NCBI RefSeq assembly: GCF_030463565.1
Contig: NC_134662.1
Location: 4,999,001 to 5,063,000, forward strand
Length of the DNA: 64,000 nucleotides
Origin: Pelecanus crispus
Lineage: Eukaryota > Chordata > Aves > Pelecaniformes > Pelecanidae
Direction of reading: 5' to 3'
The notes below the pieces were generated by a model that saw nothing but the letters and a program-made list of their open reading frames with translations, did not search any database and was not told the origin of the DNA. This document shows positions 1 to 12,681 of this stretch, piece by piece (position 1 is the stretch's first letter; each line of letters begins with the position of its first letter). The position numbers and the translations under genes are program-made.

Positions 1-1170
<1,170 letters not shown>

Positions 1171-2040
1171 GGCTCACCCTCACCGGGAGCACCCCCAGAC
1201 TTGGCCGGGGACCCCCCCCCCGCAATGTGTTGGGCTCCCGGCATCGCTGCCTCCGGGGACGCGGCGGCACGGGGAGCTGCGGGCAGCCCCTGCGTTGGAC
1301 TGGGAGAGGTGCCCGTGCGATGCCGGTGCGGTTGCTGTGCCGCAGGCTGCGGACAAAGCCCGGTGACGCTTGGGGGAAACTGAGGCAGCGGGAGGGGAGC
1401 GACTACAGCAGCCCAGCCAGCAGCCTGCGCTCAGATGCGGGGCCGGCTCCCCAGCTCACTGCGGTTATTGCTTATCACTCAGCGTATTGCATGTGCTAAA
1501 GGCCCATCCGGAGCAAAGCAGGCTTGAGCCCCCGACATCCTCATCCTCGTGCCTGGGGTCCCCAGCTCCGCGCTGTCCCCGGGGCTGTGCAGCACTGAAC
1601 CCCCCTGGGAGACGCTGCGGGCAAGCGGCATCACGGGACCGGCAGGTATCTGCGGGGGGCTGACCTGCCACGTGGCCCTCCTGCCCCCCAAAATCCCACC
1701 TTGGCTCAGGGCAAGGGCTGGGGGCACTGGGCTTGGCTTTGTGCAACATGGGCAGCCGGGGGGGCACCTGCAGCCCCTCCAGCACCCGCATGCACCCGCT
1801 CGCCACTGGCCACCCCACAGGGCCGCTGCCGGGCAAGCCGAGTGCCGCACGCCGGGAGCCCAAGGCTGGGGCAGCTCCTTAGCGCTTGGCTTCGTGCAGA
1901 AGCGGCCGATGCCCGGAGCGGGGAGGTGCTGGGTGGGCACCGTCCCCTGCGCCCACCTGGCCGAGCACCGGCTCGAGGCTTTCTGCAGCCCTGGCGCTCG
2001 CAAGCTGGACGTAGATGAAATAAAAGCTTCGGCTGCTTTT
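1171..2040 (+). other. HAPLN4: HAPLN4 3' untranslated region (inferred)
   Basis: Non-coding sequence follows the HAPLN4 stop. An AATAAA signal at 2019-2024 suggests the transcript ends near 2040. The reading frames here are not supported by family similarity. A GGGGAAACTGAGGC motif at 1373-1386 resembles the MIR SINE core. Confidence 0.6.
2019..2024 (+). terminator. HAPLN4: Poly(A) signal, HAPLN4
   Basis: Canonical AATAAA about 850 bp after the stop codon. No better rightward signal was noticed between stop and this site. Confidence 0.6.
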
Positions 2041-2889
2041 GAGAGCTGAGCCGGGCTCTCGTGTCTCCTTCGCTGATGCCACCTTCGAGGGGCATCTCGG
2101 GTGCAAAGGGACACCGGGCTGCCCTGCGCCGCGGGGCCGCTCCCCCCGCAGCTGCTACATTCGCTCCCTATTCAGAGGAGCTGGGCACGTTCGGAGCATC
2201 CCAGCTGGAGCACCCCGACAGCATCCCCTTGGATTTATCGGGACCAGATCCAAAGGAGCAGCATCAGCAGAGCCGCCTCAGGGCATCGTGGTGCTGGCAG
2301 CAACCGGGAGGCACGGGTGGGCACCCCGGGGTCCCCCATGCTGGAGGGGGCTCGGGGGCTTCCTCTGTGCCCGGCGCAGCTGAGCGCAGGCCATCCATCA
2401 CCTTAGTGACTGCCAGTGCCACCGCGGCGCCCAGGAGGGGAGCGTGGCACCGCGCGGTGCCGGGGCCACCGGAGCAGGTGGTGGCTGATGGATGGCGACA
2501 TGCTGATGGATGGCAGCCGGGCTGGGGGGGGCCGCAGCCCCTGCACCCATGGCTAACGCAGGCAGCACCCCGATAAATTCATCAGCATCTCTGCGTCTTA
2601 TCAGGGCTGGCAGGGAAAGCCGCGGCCGCGCTGCTCAGCGCTGGCGACACACGTGGCAGCCACCGCCGGCGTGATTCATGAGCTCTCGGCTCGTGGCACG
2701 AGCAGGCGGCGGGGCTGGCACGATGAGCCCTGGGAGAAGGAGTAGGTTTGTTTAAATTAATTTAGTGGCAGCGAAAGGAGGCAGATGGAGAGCGCTGGCG
2801 AGGCAGTCCCCGGCCGAGGGCCACGGGGGGATTGTCCCTGGGGTCCCCGCACCCGCCCTGTCCCCAGGAAAGCGCAGGGTTGAGGCCAC
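2041..2889. other. Short intergenic spacer between convergent HAPLN4 and NCAN
   Basis: About 850 bp separate the two inferred polyadenylation sites. I see no gene, only GC-rich sequence with a few AT-rich blocks near 2745-2770. Confidence 0.5.
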
Positions 2890-2905
2890 TCAACTGTTAA
2901 AAAAA

Positions 2906-2911
2906 TTTATT
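2906..2911 (-). terminator. NCAN: Poly(A) signal, NCAN
   Basis: AATAAA on the minus strand about 710 bp beyond the NCAN stop. It implies a 3' UTR of roughly 0.7 kb. Confidence 0.65.
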
Positions 2912-3619
2912 AAAATGTCCAGCAGTACAGAAAGGCAGAGTCAGAAATGGCACGGGGGCAGGGGGACGGGGAGGGGGCTCGGGACACGGCAGTCACGTCG
3001 CAAACAGCAGAGATCAGAAAGCGCCGTACACACACACACGCCAACTCCAACGGGGACCCGACGACGAACGGAAAGGGAAAATAAAAATCAACCCCCCAAA
3101 CCAGGCGGCAGAGTGGGACGCCGGCCCCGGCGGCATCATCCCCCCACCCCGCGCCGGGCAGGGTCCCCGTGCCGGCCGCAGGGACGCCCCGCGGGCAGGA
3201 CCGGGGGGCTGGGGCGGGGAGATGGGGGGGCTGCTAAAAAACTGGAGCCACCCTGGGCCAGTGAGACCCCGAGGTGGGAGATGGGGGGGCTGGCGGGTGA
3301 GTCCCCCTCCTTCGGGGAGGGGGCCAGAGCCCAGCCGGGGAACAGCCCCCGCGCGGGGCCGGGGGGGTCCCTGTGCAGGGCTGGGGGCTCGGCCCCAGGT
3401 CGGGGGGCTGAGCGTGGGGCATGCAGGGAGGGCTGGGGACGCACACGCAGCCGCCCCCTCCGGATCCTATCCCTACGGGGCCGGGCATCCTAGGAGCTAA
3501 AGCCAAGGGGGGTTATAAAAGAGTGGGGGGGGGGGTGGGAGGGGGGCGGGAAACGTCACCACATCCCGGGGGGGACACGGCCGGTCCCGGGGGCCCTTGT
3601 GCTTCCTCATCCCCCAGCT

Positions 3620-3768
3620 CTAGAAGTAGTGGCCCTCCTCCATCCAGTCCAGCCGGAGGTGCTTGCGGTGTTTTCGCCGCTCCTTGCGGGGTTTGTGGTG
3701 GTGGTGCTGGTGGTGGGGGTGGCTGTGACGGTGGCGGTGGTGACGCCGCGCTCGGTGCGACCGCCTGG
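3620..3768 (-). CDS. NCAN: NCAN last exon: His-rich basic C-terminus
   Basis: After an AG acceptor the exon continues the split Pro codon and encodes RRSHRARR, then a 16-residue run with 11 histidines, a basic [12 protein letters not shown] stretch and a short acidic/aromatic end (DWMEEGHYF) before TAG. Neurocan is the lectican known for such a tail. The previous exon uses a GTTAGT donor that overlaps a TAG, so failure to splice would end the protein just after the sushi domain. Confidence 0.93.
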
Positions 3769-6700
3769 CTAACGGGGGCAAGGGAGGGGACCCGGGGGGG
3801 TCAGGGACCGTGGCCCCCGGGAGGGAGCCGGTGCCTCGATACCCCCCCCACCCCGGGACCCCCGCTCCCCACTAACGTTTTGTGCAGAGGATTTTGGGCC
3901 GGTCCCACTTGCCGGTGCTGTGGCACTTGATGGTGGGCACGTGGCGCTGGGTGAAGCCCTCCTCGCACTGGTAGCGCACGCTGGAGTGGATGCTGTACTT
4001 CTCCTTCTTCTTCCCCACGGTGAAGGCGTTCGCCACCTCCGGCGGGGGCCCGCACAGCACTGGGGGGGGCGGACAGACCCCCGTCACCCCCCGTCACCGG
4101 GATGGGGACAAGGGGACACCGCGCCGAGGGCACCGGTTCTCTCCGCGAGCCGGAGCGGCGGTGGGTGGCTTTACGAGGGGCTCCTCCGACAGGCTGGCAG
4201 TGAGGTGTTCCCCAGGATTTACTTCGTTAATTAACGGCCTTATCGGGGCGAGCGCATCGTTAACACGCGGCCGGCGGGAGAGAACTTAAGGAATGAGAAC
4301 TGAATAGTTTTAATGGTGGCAAATTAAACAAATTCAAGTGGAGAGGGAAGAACCGACTGTGGGGGGAAAAAAAAGGAAAAATGGAGATTAAGGGGAACTG
4401 CTCGAGTTTTCCTGGACAAAGGGCTGGGAGAGGTTTCCTGAGGATGAGGATGTGCCGGGGGCTGCGGGATGGGATGGAGACACTGGGGGCTGCGGGATGG
4501 GGGGGGGGCTGCGGGATGGGACGGAGGCACTGGGGGCTGTGGGATGGGGATATTGGGGGCTGCGGGATGGGGATGGAGACACTGGGGGCTGCGGGCTGGC
4601 AGGGGGGCTGCGGGATGGGATGGAGACACTGGGGGCTGTGGGATGGGGATGGAGACACTGGGGGCTGCGGGATGGGGATGGAGACACTGGGGGCTGCGGG
4701 ATGGGGATATTGGGGGCTGCGGGATTGGGATGGAGACACTGGGGGCTGCGGGATGGGGATGGAGACACTGGGGGCTGCGGGATGGGGATATTGGGGGCTG
4801 CGGGATTGGGATGGAGACACTGGGGGCTGCGGGATGGGGATGGAGACACTGGGGGCTGTGGGATGGGGGGGGGGGGGGCTGCGGGATGGGATGGAGACAC
4901 TGGGGGCTGCGGGATGGGGATATTGGGGGCTGCGGGATTGGGATGGAGACACTGGGGGCTGCGGGATGGGGAAGCCGGGATGGGGGCGCCGGGGCAGGCG
5001 GTACCTGTGCCTTTCTTGCAGATGTAGGGCAGGTTGTAGTTGCAGGGCACGTCGTTCCACTTGCCGATCTCGTGGGACACCAGCACCACGCAGTCCTCGC
5101 CGCCCGCGAAGAAGTTGTCGGGTTGGTTTTCCCGCCAGTTCTCGTATTGCTGGTGGGACACGGGAGAGGGCGAGAGCCCCCGTGCCCCCCACACCCTGCA
5201 CCCCGAGCCCCACCCTGCACCCCAGGAGCCACCTCCAAGGGTCTCACCAAGCCGGTGTTGTCGGTCCACTGGAAGTCCTGCTCCACGATCCTGTCATTGA
5301 GCCCGATCCAGGTGTTCTCGTGCCCAAAGCCTACGGAGAGAGGCACCCACATCTTGCACGGTGAAGGCAAAGAGCACCGAGGGGTGCTGCTGCTTGGAGA
5401 CCTGGGGGATGGGGTGCTACCCCCCCCACCCCGCACCGTTGATGAAGCCGTGCTCCTCCCACGAGTGGATGCTGGTGAGGTGGCCGGCGCGGCGGCGGCA
5501 GTCCCGCTCCGCGTCCTCCCAGGAGCGCCGGCGGGCGAAGTAGCGGTAACAGTGACCCTGGAACTTGTGCCAGTTGTGGTCGCAGCCCTCCGTGTCTGTG
5601 GGGAGATGGGGACGGTGGGGGCAGCGAGGGGGACCGGCCCCCCAGCACCCATGGGAGGGATGCAGGGAGCAGCTCCCCATCGCGGGGAGGGCAGGACTCC
5701 TGCATCCCCTTCCCAGCTCCCCACACCTGCCCCTGCAAGGGACAGGGGCTGGCCCAAAGGGGCAGGGGCTGGGCAGTGTCCCCGTGGAGGTCTCGCCCAC
5801 CCCATGGCGACACACCCTGGGGGGACATCGGCTGCTCCCCGGCCCTCGCCGCCACCGTGCTCCTCACCTTTCTCGCAGCGGCTGCCGCCGTAGCTGGGCA
5901 GGCAGAGGCAGACGAAGGAGTTGACCTCGTCGATGCAGGTGCCGCCGTTCTGGCAGGGGCTGGACAGGCAGTCATCAATGTCTGCGGGGACACGCCGGGA
6001 GCTGTGGGTGTGCAGAGACCCCCACCACCACCCACCCAGCCCGCCGGCCCCTCCGCCAGCACCGGCGCCAGCGGTGACCGAGGATGGGGGGATCGAGCAG
6101 GACTTGGAGCCGCGGCTCCATTCTCCTCCCCGCTCCCAAGCACGGACGCTGCGCCGCACCGTGCCGGGGAGGCACGTGCAGGCAGGGATGGATCCTGCCC
6201 CGGCACAGTGGGATGCTCCGGCCGCTCACCGATCTCGCAGTTCTCCCCGGTGAAGCCCGGGGCGCAGCTGCAGCCGCAGACGGTGCCGTTGGCACGGCAG
6301 GTCCCGCCGTGCAGGCAGGGGTTGTTCTGGCAGGGGTCAGCCGGAGCTGCGGGGTGGGAGCGGGCGCCCTGAGCCAGGGTGGGGGGGACACCGCGGCACC
6401 CACCCCCTTCCCCACCAGCACCCAGGGCCCGGACCCAGCGCTGCCGGCTGCTGCACGTTAACTGCGCTGCCTTTTCCGCCTGGCCGTGGCTCTACTCTTT
6501 AAATATATTTGTTGCCTTTGTGCCAGCCGCAGCCGGGCAGCGTGTGCCGCGCATCCCCCGCCAGCAGCCACCTCTCCAGCTACTATTATTAGCAACTGCA
6601 AATATTAAAGAGGCTGCTTTCCCAGCTCACGTTAATAGCTCGGCTCCCGCTGAAAAACCCAGGACCCGCTCCCAGCCCATCACGGTTGGCAGAAACTCCC

Positions 6701-9700
6701 CGCTGAGTAAATTGGTTTGGGTAAAAGGGGAGACCCTTTTACCCCCCGCCAAAACCTCTGCCTTAAAACCGACCCTGTGGGTCAGCACCGTGCTGCGCCA
6801 GCCTGGAGGGGTCAATCTCGAGATCCTCCTGCCACCCAGCCCCTTTCTCCCTGTGCCCATCAGCTCCGGGTGCCCGCAGCACCCCGACCCCGCAGCACCG
6901 TGCTCACCGTGCCGGCTGGCGTTGCCAGCGCCCGCCCAGGCCAGCAGCTCCCGCTCCTCCAGCCCCGGCTCCTCGCCGCTCCCGCTGTCGGCATCCAGCA
7001 GCAGGGACCCCCCCGGCCCCTCCAGCAAAGCCGCCGTGGAGGGCTCGAAGAGCGAGCCCACGCTCGGGGACTCGGGCACCTCCTGCACCCATGGGTGGGG
7101 GGCGGTGGGTGCTGGCCAGGGGCTGCGGGTGGCCCAGCTGGGGGGTGCGGCGGGCTCTTCCCTCTTCACCTCCCCGGAGGCATCCTCATCGCCGGGGGCC
7201 GCTGGTGCAGCCTCGTGGCTGGGGATGGCCGGGGGGCCGGGGCTGGCGGGGGGCTGCCGAGGGGCCGGGGGGGGGCAGGAGGAGATGCTCCGCTCCCCCC
7301 AGCTCCGGTGCAGCATGGCTGCTGGGCCGTGGGGCCGTGGGGGCGAAGCCCGTAGACCCCTCCTCAGCCGCTGGCTCCAGCACCTCCGCCTCCGCCGGCC
7401 GCTCCATGCCGGCCCGCAGGGTCACCTCGCCGGCTGCGGGGGGAGGCGAAGGCGAGGGGACATCCTGTGCCAGGGGGGACATGGACGCTTTGCCGCTCAG
7501 CTCGGCTGAGCCCATCCCAGCATCCCCGTGCCCGGCCGGCTGCTCGCGGCTGGGATCAGCCGGTGCCTCGGCTGGTCCATGGGGAGCCGTGGGGCTCAGC
7601 CCCCCCTGGGGCCGGGGAGCAGCCGCCTCGGTGGGGCTGGGGGTGGCGGGGTGCCCCACGGAGGGGCCGGCTGCGTGGAAGAAGGTCACCGCTTTCCTCT
7701 GCCTCTCCAGAGAGCCATCGCCCGGGGCCCCGCTGCCGTCACCACCGTCACTGTGGGGCTGCGGGGCCACCTCGGGGCTCTCGGCCACCAGCGGGGCTGG
7801 GGGCAGCGGGGGCCGCGGCGGGACGGAGCCGCCGTCCTCCTGGGAGAGGGCATCGCCGGAGAAGTCCTCGGTGGCATCCGTGGGTGGCTGGGGAGAGTCC
7901 CCATGGGCGCTGGGGACGCGGGGCTGAGCCCCAACCATGGTGACGTCCCGGTGGCCGAGAGCATCGTGGGGAACTGTGGAGGCAGGGAGGGATGGGGACG
8001 ATGGAGGGGGTGCTCGTGCGGGCCCCCCGGGATTGTGGGCGGCCGTGCGGGGGCTCCACCATGGTGAATCCCTCCGGGCAGGCGCCTGCGGCGAGGGGGA
8101 CACCGGGGCGGTGGCCGGTGCCATCAGCTCTGCAAAAGACAGCGCAGCCATGGGGTCCCCGGGCCAGCGCAGCCCCCGCCGGGACCCCCCCCCCAGCCAC
8201 TTTCAGGCATCACTTACCGGGGCCGATCTCCTCCTCCACCGCGTTGGAGGGTGAGTAGGTGCCCTCCCACCGGAGGCTCTCGGTGCCGGCACCGGGGCTG
8301 CTCCACGTCTCCACCACGTTGGCTGCAGCCCCCTTCACCTCCAGGGCCAAGACAGGGGCCCGGGTGACCATCCTTGCCGGGTCCGTAGCCACCGTGGGGT
8401 CCCCAGCCACCACCGCCGGGTCCTGGCTCTGCCGCTGCAGCTGGAAGTAGCGCCCGTTCAGCCCGGCAGAGCTGCTCCGCCTTGGCGCGCGGGAGCTGGC
8501 CGGTGGGGTGCTGGGGGTCTCTGCTACCACGCCGGGGACCGTCCCCAGCCCAGGTGGTGTCGGCGGCGAGCCGGTGACGTGCTCCCAGGCTGGGCTTTGG
8601 GACTGCGGCAGGAGGGCAGCCAGGGGCTCCTCGGGGCCAGGGGCTTCTTGCAGCGGCGGTGCTGGGCTGGTGCTGGCCAGATCCTGCCAAGAGCTCACCG
8701 GCGCCCGGTCCACCACGTTGAGAGCTTCATCCTCGTGGGGCCACGCCGGCGAGGAGGCCGTGGTGGGAGGCGGGGATGTGCCGTCGCCCAGCCCCAGGCC
8801 GCGAGCCACCGGCACCCACGACGGCGCAGCCCTGGGGAGGTCGCCGCGCCGCGCCGCGGGACTGCTGCTCGCCGGCCGCAACTGCTCGTCCTCATCCTCA
8901 CCCAGCCCCACGGGCCCCGGCTGCGGCAGGAGGCCGTGGCGGTCACGCGGGGTGTCCCGGGCGTCCCCCGACGTGCCCAGCTCCTCGCCGTGCTCCACCA
9001 GCACGTTGTCGCTGCCCGGCGGGTTGGGTGTGGGCAGCACCGGCGCCTCCGGCTCCCTCTGCCCTGCGGCCACACGCGCTGCGGTGAAACCATGAGCGTC
9101 AGCCGTGCCAGTGGCGGGACCGAGGGGCAGGACGGGCGTCCAGGGCACGAGCAGGGACCCGCATCCCCGCCCCGAGGCACCGCATCTCCCAGCCTTGCGC
9201 CGTGCCAGGGTGATGCATGGAGCTGGGCTCCCTCCCAGCGCAGCTCTCCTCATTTATCTCATTAATTCCCCAATTAAATATTCATCTGCAGCAATTTTCC
9301 CAGCCATGGCTACCGATTCCCAAGGGAAGAAGGACCAGAGCTGGTGGGGGGCCTGGGGGGGAACGCGGTGCCGGCATTGGGGGCCAGTCCCCCTTACCTT
9401 TATAGCAGTAGGCGTCAAATTTGGAGGCGGCGGGGGGGAAGCCGGTGCGGTTGGGGAACTGGTAGAGGGTCCTGACGCCCGAGGCGTCGCCACCGCATTT
9501 CCTGCGTGGGAGCCTGATGGGGTAGCGGACGCTGCCGTCGGCCAGCCAGCCCGGGTCGCACTGGTCCAGGCCCTCGCGCCACGCCAGGTAGAGCTGCCCC
9601 GTGGTGGCTAACGAAGCCCCCCGGCTCTGGCAGTGCCTCCGGGCCCCCTGCCAGGTGAACCGCCCCGGCACCGTGGCGTAAAACACCGTCCCTACAAGAG

Positions 9701-12681
9701 AGCAGAGCCCGTTGGGGATGCAGGGACGGAAAGCTGTACGGTCCTGCCGGCTCGGAGCCGAGCGGTGTGTTTTAGAAGTCTCCATGACTCAAGCACGATG
9801 GCCACGCCGCGCCGCTCGGCACCAGCACCGAGGGGGACACCGAGCGCTGGCATGGCACCGGCACCCATCCCCACAGCCAAACGCGGCAGGCAAGAGATGC
9901 ACGGAGACGCCTGCGCTCCTGCCACAGCCATGTCCCTGGAGGGGTGTCCCCGGGCACCCACCCACCCGACCCGGCGTGCACCCAGCCGCCGCGGCACCGC
10001 TTGCCTCGCAGCTCCCGGGCGTAGCAGTAGACATCGTACTCTTCGCCGGGCTCTCTCCGGCCGTAGCTGCGGACGCCGGGGAGGCTGTTGCGGTCTCCGT
10101 AGCAGCCGGGCCGGGAGAGCGTGATGGGGTACCTGCCGGAGAGGGGCACGGTGGGCGCTCAGCTGCACGGCCGCCTGCAGCGAGGTGTGCCCGGCTGGCA
10201 GCCCGTGCTGCTCACTCACCGCACGGTCTGGTCAGCCAGCCAGCCCGCATCGCAGTTGTCGTAGCCATCCTCGAAGGCGGCCTGGAGGTGCTGGGGCGAG
10301 GCGATGATGGCCGAGTTGTCCAGGCAGGCGCGCCGGGCGGCGGCGAAGGTCAGGGCATAGCGCTCGCCCGCAGGGCGGTAGTGGAAGACAACACCTAAAG
10401 GCAGCGGATGGCACAGCTGGCACAGGGTGCAGAGCTGGCACAGCTTGCACAGGGTACACAGGGTACGTGGAGCGCACAGCTTGTACGAGGTGCAGGGCTT
10501 GCATGGGGTGCACGGGGAGCAGAGCTTGCAGGGGTGCACAGCTCACATGGGGTGCACGGCTCACATGGGGTGCACGGCTCACACGGCTTGTACAGGGTAC
10601 ATGGGGTGCACAGCTTGCACAGGGTGCATGGGGTACGTGGGGTGCACAGCTTGTACAGGGTGCATGGGGTGCGTGGGGTGCATGGCTTGTACAGGGTGCA
10701 CGGGGTACGTGGAGCGCACAGTTTGTACGAGGTGCAGGGCTTGCATGGGGTGCACAGGGAGCAGAGCTTGCAGGGGTGCACAGCTTGCATGGGGTGCACG
10801 GCTCACACGGCTTGTACAGGGTGCACGGGGGTACATGGGGTGCACAGCTTGCACAGGGTGCATGGGGTACGTGGGGTGCACAGCTTGCACAGGGTGCATG
10901 GGGTACGTGGGGTGCACGGCTTGCACGGGCTACACGGGGTCCACAGCTTGCACAGAGTGTGCAGCTTGCATGGGGTGCACGGGGTCCGCAGCTTGCATGG
11001 GGCACACGACCCACACGGGCACCCATGCCACCCCGCCGCGGGTACCGGCGATGCCCCCACAGCTCTCTCGGCACCCCACGGCGCGGTGCCCGGCTCACCC
11101 GTCACCTCCAGCGGCAGCAGGTCCTGCTCATCATCGATGCCAGCCACCACCTCGCAGCGGTACAGCCCCGCGTCGCTGGCACGGGCGGCGCGCAGCAGCA
11201 GCGTGGCGTTGTAGCGGTCACGGGGGTAGCCAGGCAGGGACACCCGGCCCTCGTAGGCTTTCACCACCTTCACCGCGTTGTCCTTGGCCACCAGGATGGG
11301 GACATCCTCCCTCTGGCCGGTGGCCGAGCGCACCTTGCTCCATTTGACGCGGGGAGGGTCGGGGGGCTCGTTGGGCCCCAGCGAGGCGGAGGGCTGGAGC
11401 AGGAAGAGGCAGGGCAAGGCCACGGGCTCCCCCAGCCCCACGCGCACGGCCTGGTGCTGCACCCTGTTGATGTGGATCACCTTCCCATCGTCCTGGGAGC
11501 CTGAGGGGAGAGGCGCCCAGATACCACGGGGACGGGCGGCGGGAGCTCCTGCAAGGCTCTTCGTAGCGGGGAGAGCTGGGGGCAGTGCGGGGTGCTGGGG
11601 GCTCCGTACCGGGCACCCCTGAGCCTCCCAAGGAAGAGCGTGAAGCCGGACGATGTGCAGCCTCCCCGTCTAATGGCTGCAGATCAACTTCGCCAGTTAA
11701 ATCTGCTCCTTCACGGCTGAACCCCGACTCGGCCAAGTCCCCGTGCCCCCCCAGGATGCTGCCAGGCTGTAGCTGCTGCTCGGCACCCATGGGTCCCGCA
11801 CCACTCCCATGGGGATACCAGTATTCCCCGTCCCTGCCCCGCAGAGGTGGACCCCTCGCCAACAACTGGGTGCCATCCAACCCCTGCGGCACCAGCAGGA
11901 AAGCCATCCCCACGCTGGGATAAAGCGTGGCAGCGATTGTGACCGCCTCCTCCTCCTCCTCCTCCCGCACTAATCCTGCCCCAGCCTGTGCCGGCTCCCA
12001 GCTCCACCGCCACAAATCCCCCAAGTCTCGGAAAGCCCCACGGCGCGGCTCTCCCTGCCCGCAGCGGGGTCGGGGGGATGCTCCCCGCAGAGCCCGGCTG
12101 CCTGGGGACCGGGGACGGCCACTAATCCCTGCCTGGCACCTTCCCCCCCAGCTCCCTGCCCTCCATTGCACCCCAAGCCCTTTGCTCGCCGGGAGACACC
12201 CGGGGAGGGTACCGGGGTGGGGGGATCCCAAACCCAGCCGTGCAGCAGGATGCCGTGATGCCCCCACCGTGCAGAATGGGGGGGCATATGGGCTCTCCCA
12301 GCCAGAGAGACGGCAAATCCCCGGGGGGCTCAGCTCCGCGGCGGGGAGAGGGCCAGGGGTGCCGCCAACGGGATTAAGGATTTAAGGTCTCGCCTGCGAG
12401 GATGCCAGCGTGGGGGATGTCAGGGTCGCCCGGGGGGCTTCGCTAATCCCCCGCAGCCCAGGGCAGGGAGCTGTGGGGGGCCGCAGCCCAAGCCCTCCCC
12501 TGGTTATTATTCACCCTCGCTATTTAGTATGGCTGAGAGTTCATTATTTGCGGCTGTTTACCGTTATCGGCTAATTAGCCCCGGCTACGGCGCGCTGGTG
12601 GCACTTACCCAGCACGGCGATGGGGAGGAGGGAGAGCCCGAGCAGGAACCAGCGGCCGGCATCCCCCATCACATGGACCAT
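3620..12681 (-). CDS. NCAN: Neurocan core protein, 14 coding exons
   Basis: Brain chondroitin-sulfate proteoglycan (lectican) binding hyaluronan and cell-adhesion partners. Coding exons in order: 12681-12609, 11500-11099, 10394-10220, 10132-10005, 9691-9398, 9078-8218, 8129-6908, 6346-6230, 5981-5868, 5595-5437, 5330-5248, 5149-5005, 4059-3877, 3768-3620. They encode signal peptide, Ig-V, link 1, link 2, a long mucin-like region, two EGFs, C-type lectin, sushi and a His-rich tail. All phases agree except for one surplus base in the 1222-nt mucin exon. The product is about 1367 residues, close to human neurocan as I recall it. Neurocan rather than brevican is chosen for the C-terminal His-rich tail, the size and the HAPLN4/NR2C2AP neighbours. 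The intron after 10005 starts with GC. Confidence 0.95.
3877..4059 (-). CDS. NCAN: NCAN sushi (CCP) domain exon
   Basis: Phase 1-1 exon encoding [20 protein letters not shown], then [19 protein letters not shown] and ILC, giving the four cysteines and conserved Trp of a complement-control module. Confidence 0.95.
4447..4985. repeat. Minisatellite in NCAN intron (29/23-bp units, 81-bp higher order)
   Basis: Repeats of GGGCTGCGGGATGGGGATGG with GAGACACTGG fill the intron between the lectin and sushi exons. Full units are 29 bp and a shorter variant carrying GATATTGG is 23 bp. Two full plus one short unit recur as an 81-bp block (GAGAC at 4681, 4733, 4762, 4814, 4843). Because 81 is a multiple of three, spurious open frames run through it on both strands. 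Confidence 0.93.
5005..5595 (-). CDS. NCAN: NCAN C-type lectin domain (three exons)
   Basis: Exons 5595-5437, 5330-5248 and 5149-5005 join in phases 1, 0 and 1. They encode [38 protein letters not shown], then [18 protein letters not shown], then [30 protein letters not shown]. The QPD and WND calcium-site motifs are intact. In lecticans this domain binds tenascins. Confidence 0.95.
5868..5981 (-). CDS. NCAN: NCAN EGF-like domain 2 (calcium-binding type)
   Basis: Phase 1-1 exon with [16 protein letters not shown], then [17 protein letters not shown]. The D-I-D-D-C opening and the aromatic/Ser pattern fit calcium-binding EGF. Confidence 0.94.
6230..6346 (-). CDS. NCAN: NCAN EGF-like domain 1
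   Basis: Phase 1-1 exon with [31 protein letters not shown]: six EGF cysteines, no calcium-binding N-terminal motif. Confidence 0.94.
6908..8129 (-). CDS. NCAN: NCAN mucin-like exon B, with one surplus base
   Basis: A 1222-nt exon between an AG acceptor ([10 protein letters not shown]) and a GTGAGC donor (NASRH), rich in Pro, Ser, Thr and Glu. Its 5' part is open in one frame down to 7186 and its 3' part in another from above 7316. The length is 3n+1 after allowing for the flanking phases, so one extra base (or two missing) lies in about 7190-7320. The nine-G tract at 7267-7275 is the likely place. [11 protein letters not shown] motif (codons for SGSG at 6975-6986) is a good chondroitin-sulfate attachment site. 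Confidence 0.85.
8218..9078 (-). CDS. NCAN: NCAN mucin-like exon A
   Basis: An 861-nt exon, phase 1-1, encoding about 287 low-complexity residues rich in Pro, Ser, Ala and Glu, beginning [13 protein letters not shown] and ending VEEEIGPG. The donor is GTAAGT. This is the weakly conserved glycosylated spacer of the neurocan core, so sequence similarity is low but frame, phase and place fit. Confidence 0.88.
9398..9691 (-). CDS. NCAN: NCAN link module 2 exon
   Basis: One 294-nt exon encoding [57 protein letters not shown] and FDAYCYK. Like other lecticans, the second link module is in one exon and the first in two. Confidence 0.96.
10005..10394 (-). CDS. NCAN: NCAN link module 1 (two exons, GC donor after second)
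   Basis: Exons 10394-10220 ([16 protein letters not shown] ... [11 protein letters not shown]) and 10132-10005 ([20 protein letters not shown] ... [11 protein letters not shown]) make the first hyaluronan-binding module. The second exon ends CGAG before GCAAGC, the only donor that keeps frame with the next exon's phase (G|GG ACG), so this intron is GC-AG. Confidence 0.94.
10400..10960. repeat. Minisatellite in NCAN intron (about 36-bp unit)
   Basis: Tandem copies of CAGCTTGCACAGGGTGCATG followed by GGGTACGTGGGGTGCA, 36 bp in the best-preserved copies (starts 10845 and 10881), between the Ig and first link exons. A longer block of about 232 bp recurs (10491 and 10723). The open frames through it are repeat artefacts. 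Confidence 0.9.
11099..11500 (-). CDS. NCAN: NCAN immunoglobulin V domain exon
   Basis: A 402-nt exon, phase 1-1, encoding [45 protein letters not shown]. The two Ig cysteines and the D-x-G-x-Y-x-C motif are present. This domain self-associates with link protein. Confidence 0.95.

Noticed and set aside
4260-6159. Long minus-strand frames combining lectin-like and Pro/Ser repeats
   Set aside because: They read NCAN exons straight into the intronic minisatellite. Splice sites at 5005 and 4059 separate them.
9772-10149. Reading NCAN exon 5 through GGCAAGCGG into a GT seven bases later
   Set aside because: It shifts the frame relative to the next exon and inserts residues absent from lecticans, so the GC donor is preferred.
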